Origin: Fuscibacter oryzae
GTDB lineage: Bacteria > Pseudomonadota > Alphaproteobacteria > Rhodobacterales > Rhodobacteraceae
Reading direction: 5' to 3'
DNA length: 64,000 bases
Assembly: GCF_016765795.1 (NCBI RefSeq)
Contig: NZ_JAESVP010000001.1
Span: forward strand, 434,001-498,000
A model generated the notes under the pieces. The model made no database searches. It was given only the letters and a program-made list of their open reading frames with translations, and was not told where the DNA came from. Positions 1 through 8,284 of the stretch are shown here, one piece after another; the first letter of the stretch is position 1; each line of letters opens with the position of its first letter. Position numbers and translations under genes: made by a program.

Positions 1-42
1 CAAGATATTTTTCACGAAAAGAAGCAAGTTTGCCAGACAAGA

Positions 43-71
43 AAAAAGCGCCCGAAATTTGGGCGCTTTTT
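43..71. terminator. Bidirectional intrinsic terminator
   Basis: An 11-bp perfect stem (AAAAAGCGCCC at 43-53 with GGGCGCTTTTT at 61-71) encloses a 7-base loop. The A/T runs at both ends give a U-tract on either strand. It lies just beyond the stop of the leftward XRE-cupin gene, so it most likely terminates that transcript and also any rightward transcript entering from the left edge. Confidence 0.8.
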
Positions 72-93
72 CGGGAGTGGCAGGGGTCGCGGG

Positions 94-741
94 CTACTTT
101 GCTTGCGGGTAGGTGATGATCGACAGATAGCGCGCAGGCAGATCGACCAAAGTCTCCGGCCCATGCGGCGCGTCTGAGTCGAACAGCAGACTGTCGCCCG
201 GCTCCAGCCGGTAAATCTGGTCGCCGTGGCGGTAATCGACCACACCCTCCAGCATATACAGCATCTCGATCCCTTCGTGCTGAAAGGTCGGAAAACGGTC
301 ACTCTCGGTTGAGAGCACGATCAGATAGGGTTCGACCACCACGCCTGAATTGTTCGACCCGATATGGCCCAAAAGGTGATATTGATGCCCCGCGCGGGTG
401 CCCGCGCGTTCAATCTCTACCCCCTGCCCGGCCTTGACGTGCATCGCGCCGCGCACCTCCTCATAGCCGGAAAACAACTGCACAAGCGGCACGCGCAGCG
501 CATTTGCCAGAACCTGCAACGTGGTCAATGAAGGCGAGATCACCCCGTTCTCGATCTTGGACAGCATCCCCACCGACAGCCCGGTCTGCGCCGCAAGGTC
601 CGATCCGGTCATCCGCTGGCGTTTGCGCAATTCGCGCACCTGACGGCCAATCGCAACCTCCAGGTTCTTCTCGCGGCCATCGCGCAGGGCATGGGGGTTC
701 TGGGTCAGGCGCGCGTCGCTGGCGGCCACTTGGTCGGTCAT
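94..741 (-). CDS. XRE-family regulator with C-terminal cupin domain
   Basis: This 215-residue protein has a lambda-repressor-like helix-turn-helix at about residues 30-85 (GLSVGMLSKIENG is the typical recognition-helix signature) and a cupin_2 sensor domain at about 145-205. This is the architecture of PuuR/SutR-type repressors, which bind a small metabolite in the cupin barrel. The ligand cannot be told from sequence. I chose the ATG at 741 over one 42 bases upstream because the upstream extension looks unconserved and the HTH spacing then fits the family. The gene lies 94 bp downstream of the DUF1330 gene on the same strand, so it may be the last gene of a gntR-DUF1330-XRE transcript or may have its own promoter. 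A terminator follows at once. Confidence 0.85.
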   Translation of the reverse strand: MTDQVAASDARLTQNPHALRDGREKNLEVAIGRQVRELRKRQRMTGSDLAAQTGLSVGMLSKIENGVISPSLTTLQVLANALRVPLVQLFSGYEEVRGAMHVKAGQGVEIERAGTRAGHQYHLLGHIGSNNSGVVVEPYLIVLSTESDRFPTFQHEGIEMLYMLEGVVDYRHGDQIYRLEPGDSLLFDSDAPHGPETLVDLPARYLSIITYPQAK

Positions 742-835
742 TGCCTGTCTCTTGTCCTGCACCGCCCCTATGCGGTCGGGCAATGGTGAAAGACTTGTCC
801 GGCAGGGTCAAGGCGGCTGGCCGGCAGGCGCAGGT

Positions 836-1132
836 TCAAACCGGGGGCGCAAGCCCTTCGACGATTACCACATGGGCGATGCTGGCCGCCTCGCGCCGCG
901 CCAGCGCCGCCTGATATTCGCCCGAGGCGTAGCAGGCCTTTGCCGCTGCCAACGACGGGAATTCGATCACCACATGGCGGTCCAGCACAGGCCCCTCCAT
1001 CACCTCGCTTGCCCCGCCCCGCGCCAGAAACCGTCCGCCATGCGCGGCAAAGGCCACCGGGGCCAGCCGTTGATACTCGGCATAGGCGGCGGGGTCGGTC
1101 ACGGTAACATGGGCAATCCAATAGGCGGTCAT
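836..1132 (-). CDS. DUF1330 domain protein
   Basis: This 98-residue protein matches DUF1330, a small ferredoxin-like alpha/beta-barrel family: it opens MTAYWIAHVTVTDP, has a central GRFLARGG turn, and carries VIEFPSLAAAKACYASGEYQ near the middle. Members are full-length at about 95-100 residues and have no settled biochemical role, although many sit beside catabolic oxygenases. The start overlaps the stop of the upstream gntR gene by 4 bp, indicating translational coupling. This regulator therefore controls, or is made with, an accessory protein next to the divergent flavin monooxygenase operon. Function remains unknown. Confidence 0.85.
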   Translation of the reverse strand: MTAYWIAHVTVTDPAAYAEYQRLAPVAFAAHGGRFLARGGASEVMEGPVLDRHVVIEFPSLAAAKACYASGEYQAALARREAASIAHVVIVEGLAPPV

Positions 1133-1812
1133 GGGGCCTCGATCAGCAGGGTGTGGGCGATTTCGGCGGCATCATCCAAATGGTCGCGCACCGCCTGCGC
1201 CGCCCCTGCCGGATCGCTGCGGCAGATCGCGGCACAGATGCGCGCCATGTGGGCGGGGCCAGAAATGCGGCGGTTGGTGCTGGCCAGCGTCAACGCCCGC
1301 AGGCGCGAGATGCGCCCGTTCAGCCGCTTGACGATCTCCCAGGCAATGTCATTTTCGGCGGCGGTAAAGATCACCTCGTAAAAGGCGGTCGTCGTGTCGC
1401 GCGCCCGGCTGGCCACCCCTTCGCTGACCGCCACCTCCAACACGGCCAGCGCGGCTTGCAGGCGGGCGTGCACCTTGGCATCGGCCTTGCGCGCGCAGGC
1501 GGCGGCGGCATCTGCCTCCAACAGGCGACGAATGTCATAGATCTGGCGCGCGCGCGGCCAATCCAGCGTGGCCACCACCGGCCCGCTGCGCGGCATGGTT
1601 TCAACCAGCCCCTCGGCCTCCAGCACCCGGATCGCCTCGCGCACGACAGAGCGCGAAACGCCCAACTGGTCGCACAAAGTGCGTTCAACCAGACGATCAC
1701 CGCCGTTGAACCGGGCAGAGATGATGGCGTTGCGCAACCGCTCTACCGCCAGCTCGCGCAGCGTGGTCGGTGAATGCTCTATCCGCAGGTCGGTGTCATG
1801 CGTGTTATCCAT
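1129..1812 (-). CDS. GntR-family regulator, FCD (FadR) subfamily
   Basis: The 227-residue protein has an N-terminal winged helix at about residues 15-80 (LVERTLCDQLGVSRSVVREAI is the recognition segment) followed by an all-helical FCD ligand-binding domain. FCD regulators usually sense a carboxylic acid, often through a metal held by Asp and His residues. The ATG at 1812 gives the normal length; an extension to 1860 would run into the promoter region. The gene is transcribed away from the DUF1185-hydrolase-flavin reductase-monooxygenase-ALDH operon, and the shared 98-bp gap holds palindromic sequence. It is therefore the obvious candidate regulator of that operon and of itself. This is inference from arrangement. 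Confidence 0.9.
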   Translation of the reverse strand: MDNTHDTDLRIEHSPTTLRELAVERLRNAIISARFNGGDRLVERTLCDQLGVSRSVVREAIRVLEAEGLVETMPRSGPVVATLDWPRARQIYDIRRLLEADAAAACARKADAKVHARLQAALAVLEVAVSEGVASRARDTTTAFYEVIFTAAENDIAWEIVKRLNGRISRLRALTLASTNRRISGPAHMARICAAICRSDPAGAAQAVRDHLDDAAEIAHTLLIEAP

Positions 1813-1853
1813 GCCCCGTTTTAACGATCCGCGCCCGACCTCGCAACAAAAAG

Positions 1854-1886
1854 TTGACATTCGGTATTATGGTATACCAACATACC
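1854..1886. promoter_or_regulatory. Putative -35 box and GntR operator in divergent gap
   Basis: TTGACA at 1854-1859 is a perfect -35 hexamer reading rightward. A perfect 10-bp palindrome TGGTATACCA lies at 1870-1879, and GGTAT (1871-1875) is repeated inverted as ATACC (1882-1886). FCD-GntR operators are short AT-containing palindromes with TGGT/ACCA ends, so this is a good candidate. I cannot place a convincing -10 hexamer. A strong GGAGG ribosome site follows, 6 bases before the ATG at 1911. Confidence 0.5.
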
Positions 1887-1910
1887 AAAAATCCCACCCC
1901 GGAGGCCGCC

Positions 1911-2513
1911 ATGCCAGCACAGATTCGCAAGACCTACCTCAACATCGAAACCACACTGATCGAAGGGGGCCGTGCCGCGCCAAAACCGCTACGGCTGATC
2001 TCGGCGGCGGCTGTGCTGAAAAACCCTTGGGCCGGACGCGGCTTTGTCGAGGATCTGAAGCCAGAAATTCACGCCGTCGCCCCCGAACTGGGCGCGCTGC
2101 TGACCGCGATGATCCTTGAGGCGGCGGGCGGGGCCGACAATGTGGAAGGCTATGGCAAGGCCGCCGTAGTGGGCCTTGACGGAGAGCTGGAGCACGCCAA
2201 CGCCCTGATCCACACCCTGCGCTTTGGCAACCATTACCGGCAGGCGCTGGGGGCCAAGACCTATCTGGCCTTCACCAATGTGCGCGGTGCGGCCAACACG
2301 CCAGTAATGATTCCGCTGATGGACAAGAATGACGAAGGTCGCCGTTCGCATTACCAGACCATTCATTTCGCCATTCCCGATGCTCCTGCGGCGGATGAGA
2401 TCATCGTGGCGCTTGGGGCCTCGACCGGGGGGCGTCCGCATCACCGCATCGGCGACCGTTATCAGGATCTGAAGGATCTGGGCCATGATGTCGCAAACCC
2501 TGCGGCTGTCTGA
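1911..2513 (+). CDS. DUF1185 'amino acid synthesis' family protein
   Basis: The 200-residue protein belongs to PF06684 (DUF1185). The start ATG follows a strong GGAGG site. Recognisable stretches include NPWAGRGFVEDL near the N-terminus and GRRSHYQTIHFAIPDAP in the C-terminal half. The one structural study of the family that I recall describes a variant of the Bacillus chorismate mutase fold and suggests a role in amino-acid metabolism; no reaction is established. It is the first gene of a five-gene rightward operon whose last 29 bases overlap the next gene. Because RutC (YjgF family) also has a chorismate-mutase-like fold, it may fill a RutC-like place in a flavin-monooxygenase pathway. That analogy is inference. 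Confidence 0.85.
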   Translation: MPAQIRKTYLNIETTLIEGGRAAPKPLRLISAAAVLKNPWAGRGFVEDLKPEIHAVAPELGALLTAMILEAAGGADNVEGYGKAAVVGLDGELEHANALIHTLRFGNHYRQALGAKTYLAFTNVRGAANTPVMIPLMDKNDEGRRSHYQTIHFAIPDAPAADEIIVALGASTGGRPHHRIGDRYQDLKDLGHDVANPAAV

Positions 2514-3279
2514 CGGCGCGACCGCCCGCTTGCTGGTGGCGGGCGCGGGCGAGCCGTTGCTGCTGATCCATGGTGTCGGCCTGCGGGCCGAAGCCTGGGG
2601 GCCGCAGATCGACGCGCTGGCGACTTCGGCACGGGTGATCGCGGTCGATATGCCGGGCCATGGCGACAGCACGCCACTGCCAGAGGGCGCGCGCCTGCCC
2701 GATTACGTTGCCTGGGCCGCGCGTGTCATTGCGGCGCTTGGCCTCGGGCCTGTCAATGTTGCGGGCCATTCGATGGGATCGCTGATCGCGGCGGGCCTTG
2801 CTGTCGAACACCCTGATCTGGTTCGCCGGGTTGCCCTGCTGAATGGCGTTCACCGCCGGGATCAGGCGGCCCGTGCCGCCGTTCTGGCCCGCGCGGATCA
2901 GATTTCCACGGGGCATGGCAGCATCGATGCCCCTCTTGCGCGCTGGTTCACCGAAGATCAGGCCGCACAGCGCCAGCAGGTCGCAGGCTGGCTAGGTCAG
3001 GTCAGCACCGCTGGCTATGCCGCTGCCTACCGTGCCTTTGCCGAGGGTGATGGCGTTTATGCCGACCGCCTTGGCGAAATCCGCTGCCCGCTTCTGGCGC
3101 TGACCGCCGATGGCGATGCCAATTCCACGGGGCTGATGTCTCACAGCATGGCCGCGCAGGCTCGATTGGGCCGCGCCGTGGTAATTCCGGGCCACCGCCA
3201 TATGGTTAACCTGACCGCCCCCGGAACGGTTTCGGATGCGCTGAGAAACTGGCTTTCAACCAAGGAGTTTCAGGAATGA
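2485..3279 (+). CDS. Alpha/beta-fold hydrolase (RutD-like position)
   Basis: This 264-residue protein is a classical alpha/beta hydrolase. The oxyanion motif is HGVG at 29-32, the nucleophile elbow GHSMG places Ser96, the acid is probably Asp211 (TADGD), and His239 lies in PGHRHM. All three catalytic residues are intact, so it should be an active hydrolase, perhaps acting on a carbamate, ester or enol-lactone intermediate. The start overlaps the preceding gene by 29 bases, and an AAGGAT ribosome site sits ahead of two adjacent ATGs (2485 or 2488). It overlaps the next gene by 4 bp. Within the operon it occupies the place RutD has in the pyrimidine-degrading Rut set. Confidence 0.88.
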   Translation: MMSQTLRLSDGATARLLVAGAGEPLLLIHGVGLRAEAWGPQIDALATSARVIAVDMPGHGDSTPLPEGARLPDYVAWAARVIAALGLGPVNVAGHSMGSLIAAGLAVEHPDLVRRVALLNGVHRRDQAARAAVLARADQISTGHGSIDAPLARWFTEDQAAQRQQVAGWLGQVSTAGYAAAYRAFAEGDGVYADRLGEIRCPLLALTADGDANSTGLMSHSMAAQARLGRAVVIPGHRHMVNLTAPGTVSDALRNWLSTKEFQE

Positions 3280-4199
3280 CACCTGTCGATCCCCGCGCGC
3301 TGCGTGATGCCTTCGGCTGCTTCATGACCGGCGTCACGGTTGTCACCACCACGACGGCCGAAGGCAAACCGGTGGGCTTTACTGCCAATTCCTTCTCGTC
3401 GGTCTCGCTGGATCCGCCGCTGTTGCTGGTGTCGATCGCCAACAGTTCTTCCAACCTGACGGCCTTTGCTGCTGGCAAGGGTCTTGCCGTGAACATTCTG
3501 GCCGAAGGACAAAAGGATGTCTCGTCAACCTTCGCGCGCCCGTCCGATGACCGCTTTGCCAGCGTCTATTGGCGCCAAGGTCCGGTCGGCTCGCCGCTGA
3601 TCGCAGGGGTCTCTGCCTGGTTTGACTGCACGCTGGAACAGGTGGTTCCGGCGGGCGACCACACCATCCTGATCGGCCGCATCGGCGCGTTCGAGGCAAC
3701 CCCCGCACCCGGCCTTGGCTATTACCGGGGCGCCTATGTCACCCCGGCGCAGACGGCAGCGCAACTGCCCACCGGGCCGGATGTGGTGATCACCGCCATT
3801 CTGGAATGCGAAGGCAAGGTTCTGCTGCAAGATGACGGACGCGGCGGGCTGACCCTGCCCATGGCCCGCGTTGGCCGCGAAGGCGTGCAGGTGGCTCTTG
3901 CCCAACTGATCGCCGGCACCGGCCTGCCCGCCACGGCAGGCGAGATTTACGCCGTTTATGACGATGTGGCCCAAGGCAAGCAGCACATCGCCTTTCGCTG
4001 CCCCGCCAGCCCCGGCACGCCCGCCAAGGGCAGCTTTGTCGATCGTTCGCCCGAAGGGGTTGCCGATGTTACCGACCCCGCCATGCTGACCATGCTGGAA
4101 CGTCTGGCTGCCGAGGCGCGCATGGGCAATTACGGCCTTTACTTCGGGACACATGAACAGGGACGCGTGCAACGGATCGGGGAAAGGAAAAACCCATGA
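3276..4199 (+). CDS. Flavin reductase fused to a degenerate Nudix-like domain
   Basis: This 307-residue protein has two parts. Residues 1-160 are a DIM6/NTAB-type flavin reductase (MTGVTVVTTTTAEGKPVGFTAN, then SLDPPLLLVSIA and the FARPSDDRF region), which supplies reduced FMN to a partner monooxygenase, as RutF and HpaC do. Residues 168-300 resemble a Nudix hydrolase (VVITAILECEGKVLLQ, then GREGVQVALAQLIAGTGL). The Nudix-box glutamates expected in the REUxEE segment read AQLIAG, so this half is probably not catalytic and may bind nucleotide or flavin. A strong AAGGAG site precedes the start, and 4-bp overlaps tie it to both neighbours. The next gene encodes the expected flavin-dependent monooxygenase. 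Confidence 0.85.
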   Translation: MTPVDPRALRDAFGCFMTGVTVVTTTTAEGKPVGFTANSFSSVSLDPPLLLVSIANSSSNLTAFAAGKGLAVNILAEGQKDVSSTFARPSDDRFASVYWRQGPVGSPLIAGVSAWFDCTLEQVVPAGDHTILIGRIGAFEATPAPGLGYYRGAYVTPAQTAAQLPTGPDVVITAILECEGKVLLQDDGRGGLTLPMARVGREGVQVALAQLIAGTGLPATAGEIYAVYDDVAQGKQHIAFRCPASPGTPAKGSFVDRSPEGVADVTDPAMLTMLERLAAEARMGNYGLYFGTHEQGRVQRIGERKNP

Positions 4200-5233
4200 A
4201 ATTCTCACTCTTCATCCATATGGAGCGCGTTTCGGCCGAGGACGACCAGCGCCAGCTTTATGAGGAGATGATCGAGCTGTGCCGCATTGCCGACGAAGGC
4301 GGAATGCACGCCATCTGGACCGGCGAACACCACGGCATGAACTTTACCATCGCGCCCAACCCCTTGCTGAACCTTGTCGATCTGGCACGGCGAACCAAGA
4401 ATGTGCGTCTGGGCACCGGCACGGTGATTGCGCCCTTCTGGCACCCGATCCGCCTGGCGGGCGAGGCGGCGATGGCCGACATCATCATGGACGGGCGGCT
4501 GGACCTTGGCATCGCGCGCGGGGCCTATTCTTTCGAATATGAACGGCTGATGCCCGGCATGGATGCCTGGGGCGCGGGCGGGCGGATGCGCGAACTGATC
4601 CCGGCGGTCAAGGCGCTGTGGGACGGCGATTATACCCACGACGGTGAATACTGGCAGTTCCCGAAAACCACCGCTTCGCCCAAACCCCTGCAACAGCCCG
4701 GCCCGCCGATCTGGGTCGCCGCGCGCGACCCCAACAGCCATGACTTTGCCGTCTCGCAAGGGTGCAACGTGCAGGTGACGCCGCTTCATCTGGGCGATGA
4801 AGAGGTGGTCAGCCTGATGGACCGTTTCAACGCCGCCTGTGCCGCCCATCCGCATGTGCCGCGCCCCAAGATCATGGTGCTGCGCCACGCCTATGTTGCC
4901 GACAGCGAGGCGGATGCCCAACTGGCCGCCGACGAAATCAACAAGTTCTACTGCTATTTCGGGGCCTGGTTCAAAAACGAACGCCCGATTTCGCAAGGGT
5001 TGATTCAAGAGCTGACCGACGCCGAAATCGCCGCCCATCCGTTCTATTCCGCTGCCGCCATGCGCAAGAACCAGATCATCGGCGAACCGGCCGAAGTGAT
5101 CGAGCGGATCAAGGGCTATGAAGCACTGGGCTATGACGAGTTCAGTTTCTGGATCGACACCGGGATGAGCTTTGCGCGCAAGAAAGCCTCGCTTGAACGG
5201 CTGATCCGCGATGTAATGCCCGCCTTCGCCTGA
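4196..5233 (+). CDS. LLM-class flavin-dependent monooxygenase
   Basis: The 345-residue protein is a bacterial luciferase-like TIM-barrel monooxygenase. It contains WTGEHHGMNFTIAPNP at about residues 40-55, the core VRLGTGTVIAPFWHPIRLA, and DLGIARGAYSFEYER typical of the flavin-binding region. These enzymes use FMNH2 delivered by a separate reductase to insert oxygen into, or open, a substrate. The partner reductase is the gene immediately upstream with a 4-bp overlap. The protein is close in type to RutA-like and alkanal-monooxygenase-like members, but the substrate is not predictable. A following ALDH could oxidise an aldehyde product. Confidence 0.9.
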   Translation: MKFSLFIHMERVSAEDDQRQLYEEMIELCRIADEGGMHAIWTGEHHGMNFTIAPNPLLNLVDLARRTKNVRLGTGTVIAPFWHPIRLAGEAAMADIIMDGRLDLGIARGAYSFEYERLMPGMDAWGAGGRMRELIPAVKALWDGDYTHDGEYWQFPKTTASPKPLQQPGPPIWVAARDPNSHDFAVSQGCNVQVTPLHLGDEEVVSLMDRFNAACAAHPHVPRPKIMVLRHAYVADSEADAQLAADEINKFYCYFGAWFKNERPISQGLIQELTDAEIAAHPFYSAAAMRKNQIIGEPAEVIERIKGYEALGYDEFSFWIDTGMSFARKKASLERLIRDVMPAFA

Positions 5234-5255
5234 CACCGCCTGACAGGGAACCCCG

Positions 5256-6719
5256 ATGGACCGCTTTCAGCATTATATCGACGGCCAGTTCGAAGATGGC
5301 AGCGCCAGTTTCGACAGCCTTGATCCCGCAACCGGCACGCCTTGGGCCACCATGCCCATGGCCACGGCGGGCGATGTGGACCGCGCGGTAAGGGCGGCCC
5401 ATCGGGCCTTCGTCGCTGGTCCCTGGCCCGCGCTGACGGCTTCGGCACGGGGCAAGCTGTTGATGCGGCTGGCCGATCTGGTGCAGGCGGCAGCCCCCGA
5501 TCTTGCGCGGTTGGAAACCCGCGATACGGGCAAGATTATCCGCGAGACATCGGCCCAGATCGCCTATGTCGCGGAATATTATCGCTATTACGCGGGCCTT
5601 GCCGACAAGATCGAAGGCGCGCATCTGCCGATCGACAAGCCTGATATGGAGGTGTGGCTGCGCCGCGAACCCGTGGGCGTGGTGGCCGCCATCGTGCCGT
5701 GGAACAGCCAGTTGTTCCTGTCGGCGGTGAAACTTGGCCCGGCGCTGGCCGCAGGCTGCACTGTGGTTCTGAAAGCGTCTGAGGACGGCCCAGCCCCCCT
5801 GCTGGCTTTTGCGCGGCTGGTTGAACAGGCGGGCTTTCCGGCGGGCGTCGTCAATATCCTGACCGGCGGGCCAGAGGCGGGGGTGGCGCTGACTACGCAC
5901 CCCAAGGTGGCGCATATCGCCTTTACCGGCGGGCCGGAGACCGCGCGGCATATCGTGCGCGGATCGGCCGAAAACCTAGCCAAAGTGTCGCTTGAACTGG
6001 GCGGCAAATCGCCCTTCATCGTGTTTGAAGATGCCGATCTGGACAGTGCGGCGAATGCGCAGGTTTCGGGTATCTTTGCTGCGACCGGGCAAAGCTGTGT
6101 GGCCGGGTCGCGCCTGCTGGTGCAGCGCAGCGTCAAAGATGCCTTTCTGGCCCGGCTGAAAGCCAAGGCCGAAGCCGTGGCCATCGGCGCGCCCGACCGG
6201 ATGGAAACCGAGGTTGGCCCCCTTTGCACCGCACGCCAGCGTGACCGCATCGCCGCGTTGATTGCGCAGTCGCTGGCGGCAGGGGCAAAGCTGGTTACCG
6301 GCGGGCAAGCCCCAGAAGGCGCGGGCTTTTACTTTCCACCGACAATTCTTGATTGCAGCGAGGTGCCCGACGCCCCTGCCCTTCAACAGGAATTCTTTGG
6401 CCCTGTGCTGTCGGTCGTGACCTTTGATACCGAGGAACAGGCGCTGGCCCTTGCCAATGATACCGCATTCGGCCTCGCCTCGGGCGTCTTCACCCGCAGC
6501 CTGACCCGCGCGCATCGCATGATCCGGCGCATCCGCGCCGGGGTCGTCTGGGTGAACACCTATCGCGCGGTGTCGCCCATCGCGCCCTTTGGCGGCCACG
6601 GCCTGTCGGGCCATGGGCGGGAGGGCGGCATGGCGGCGGCATTGGATTACACCGCGGTCAAAACCGTCTGGCTGCGCACATCGGACGACCCGATCCCCGA
6701 CCCGTTCGTGATGCGCTAG
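5256..6719 (+). CDS. NAD(P)-dependent aldehyde dehydrogenase
   Basis: The full-length 487-residue ALDH has all catalytic residues: Asn150 (PWN), general base Glu247 in LELGG, and nucleophile Cys281 in GQSCVAGSR. The C-terminal FGGHGLSGHGREGG segment, equivalent to the family's GxKxSGxGRE motif, is also present. It oxidises an aldehyde to the acid with NAD(P)+. It starts 22 bp after the monooxygenase with a GGGAA-type ribosome site and closes the operon. It probably processes an aldehyde released by the upstream flavin monooxygenase and hydrolase. In the Rut pathway the corresponding step is a reductase (RutE), so this operon would favour oxidation. The 3' end overlaps the convergent CoA-transferase gene by 4 bp. 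Confidence 0.92.
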   Translation: MDRFQHYIDGQFEDGSASFDSLDPATGTPWATMPMATAGDVDRAVRAAHRAFVAGPWPALTASARGKLLMRLADLVQAAAPDLARLETRDTGKIIRETSAQIAYVAEYYRYYAGLADKIEGAHLPIDKPDMEVWLRREPVGVVAAIVPWNSQLFLSAVKLGPALAAGCTVVLKASEDGPAPLLAFARLVEQAGFPAGVVNILTGGPEAGVALTTHPKVAHIAFTGGPETARHIVRGSAENLAKVSLELGGKSPFIVFEDADLDSAANAQVSGIFAATGQSCVAGSRLLVQRSVKDAFLARLKAKAEAVAIGAPDRMETEVGPLCTARQRDRIAALIAQSLAAGAKLVTGGQAPEGAGFYFPPTILDCSEVPDAPALQQEFFGPVLSVVTFDTEEQALALANDTAFGLASGVFTRSLTRAHRMIRRIRAGVVWVNTYRAVSPIAPFGGHGLSGHGREGGMAAALDYTAVKTVWLRTSDDPIPDPFVMR

Positions 6720-8203
6720 GGCTGCATCCGCCCGGTGTCGCGCAGGCGAACGTGCCAGGACAGTGCCTCTTCCAGCACATGGGGGGTGTGGCCGCCCAGT
6801 TTGCAGGCGCGGGCATGATAGTCGGCCAGCAGCGGGCGCCATTCGGGCGCGGCGCAGTTGTCGATCACCCGAAGCGCCCGTTCGCGTGGGGCAAGGCCGC
6901 GCAGATCGGCAAGGCCATGTTCGGTGACCAGAATATCCACGTCGTGCTCGGTATGATCGACATGGGAAACCATCGGCACCACCGAAGAAATTCGGCCACC
7001 CTTGGCGGTGGATTTCGACACAAAGATCGACAGCAGCGCATTGCGGGCAAAATCGCCCGATCCGCCGATGCCGTTCATCATCTGCGTGCCCATCACATGA
7101 GTGGAGTTGACGTTGCCGTAGATATCCACCTCCAACGCGGTGTTGATGGCGATCAAGCCCAAACGGCGCACCACCTCCGGGTGGTTCGAAATTTCCTGCG
7201 GGCGCAGGATCAGCCGCGATTTATAGCGCTCGAACTCTGGCATAACCTGCGCGTTCTTCGCCTCGGACAGGGTGATCGAGGAGCCAGAGGCAAAGGTCAG
7301 CTTGCCCGCATCCATCAGATCGAACGTCGAATCCTGCAATACCTCAGAATACATCTTCAGGTCATGGAACGGGCTGTCGATCAGCCCGTGCAGCACGGCA
7401 TTGGCAATCGTGCCGATGCCGGCCTGCAAGGGGGCAAGGCGGTTGTCCATCCGGCCCGCCGCCACCTCGTTCAGAAAGAACGCGATCAGATGCCCGGCAA
7501 TGGCGCGGGTTTCATCATCGGGCGGCTGGATCGCGGCAGAACTGTCCTGCTTGTGGGTCAGCACGATGGCCGCGATTTTCTCGGGTGGAATCGGAATATA
7601 GGGCAGGCCGATACGGCTGTCGGGCGTCACGACTGGAATCGGCATCCGGTTGGGCCGGTAGGTCGGAATGAAGATGTCATGCAGCCCTTCGAACGACAGG
7701 GGCTGCGCGGTGTTGATTTCAACGATGACCTTGGGTGCGAGGATGGCAAAGGACGCCGAATTTCCAACGGAAGAGGTGGGGATGATCCCCCCTTCCTCGG
7801 TAATCGCCGCTGCCTCGATCACGGCAATATCCACGCCCGGAATCTGCCGGGTGCGCAATTGTTCGACCGTTTCCGACAGATGTTGGTCGATGAACATCAC
7901 CTCGCCCGCGTTGATTGCGCGGCGCAGGCCCGGGTCAGACTGAAACGGCATGCGGCGGGCGGTCACATGCGCCTCGGCCAGAATCTTGTCCAGGTCATGG
8001 CCCAGGCTTGCCCCCGTCATCAGGGTGATCTTCAGCGGCTCGGTCTTTGCCCGCTCGGCCAGCGCCAGAGGCACCGCCATCGCCTCGCCCGCGCGAGTAA
8101 AGCCTGACATGCCAACGACCATGCCATCCTTGATCATGGCGGCGGCTTCGGGGGCGGACATGATGCGCTGATGCAAGGCGGCGTTGCGGATACGGTCCTG
8201 CAT
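6716..8203 (-). CDS. Acetyl-CoA hydrolase/succinate CoA-transferase family enzyme
   Basis: The 495-residue protein belongs to the class I acetyl-CoA hydrolase/transferase family (Cat1, ScpC, AarC type). It begins MQDRIRNAALHQRIMSAPEA, followed by GMVVGMSGFTRAGEAMAVP. KMYSEVLQDSTFDL holds the likely catalytic glutamate, and GIGGSGDFARNA matches the conserved glycine-rich loop. Such enzymes exchange CoA between succinyl-, acetyl- or propionyl-CoA and free acids. I chose the ATG at 8203 because family members start at this MxxRIRN motif; ATGs at 8227 and further upstream are in frame but poorly supported. It is apparently monocistronic. Confidence 0.88.
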   Translation of the reverse strand: MQDRIRNAALHQRIMSAPEAAAMIKDGMVVGMSGFTRAGEAMAVPLALAERAKTEPLKITLMTGASLGHDLDKILAEAHVTARRMPFQSDPGLRRAINAGEVMFIDQHLSETVEQLRTRQIPGVDIAVIEAAAITEEGGIIPTSSVGNSASFAILAPKVIVEINTAQPLSFEGLHDIFIPTYRPNRMPIPVVTPDSRIGLPYIPIPPEKIAAIVLTHKQDSSAAIQPPDDETRAIAGHLIAFFLNEVAAGRMDNRLAPLQAGIGTIANAVLHGLIDSPFHDLKMYSEVLQDSTFDLMDAGKLTFASGSSITLSEAKNAQVMPEFERYKSRLILRPQEISNHPEVVRRLGLIAINTALEVDIYGNVNSTHVMGTQMMNGIGGSGDFARNALLSIFVSKSTAKGGRISSVVPMVSHVDHTEHDVDILVTEHGLADLRGLAPRERALRVIDNCAAPEWRPLLADYHARACKLGGHTPHVLEEALSWHVRLRDTGRMQP

Positions 8204-8284
8204 GGGATGGCCTTTGTTCAGGGGCATGATCTTGTTGCCGTAAACGACGGCGGCACTCTTGCATACAATTGCATGCTGAACTCT

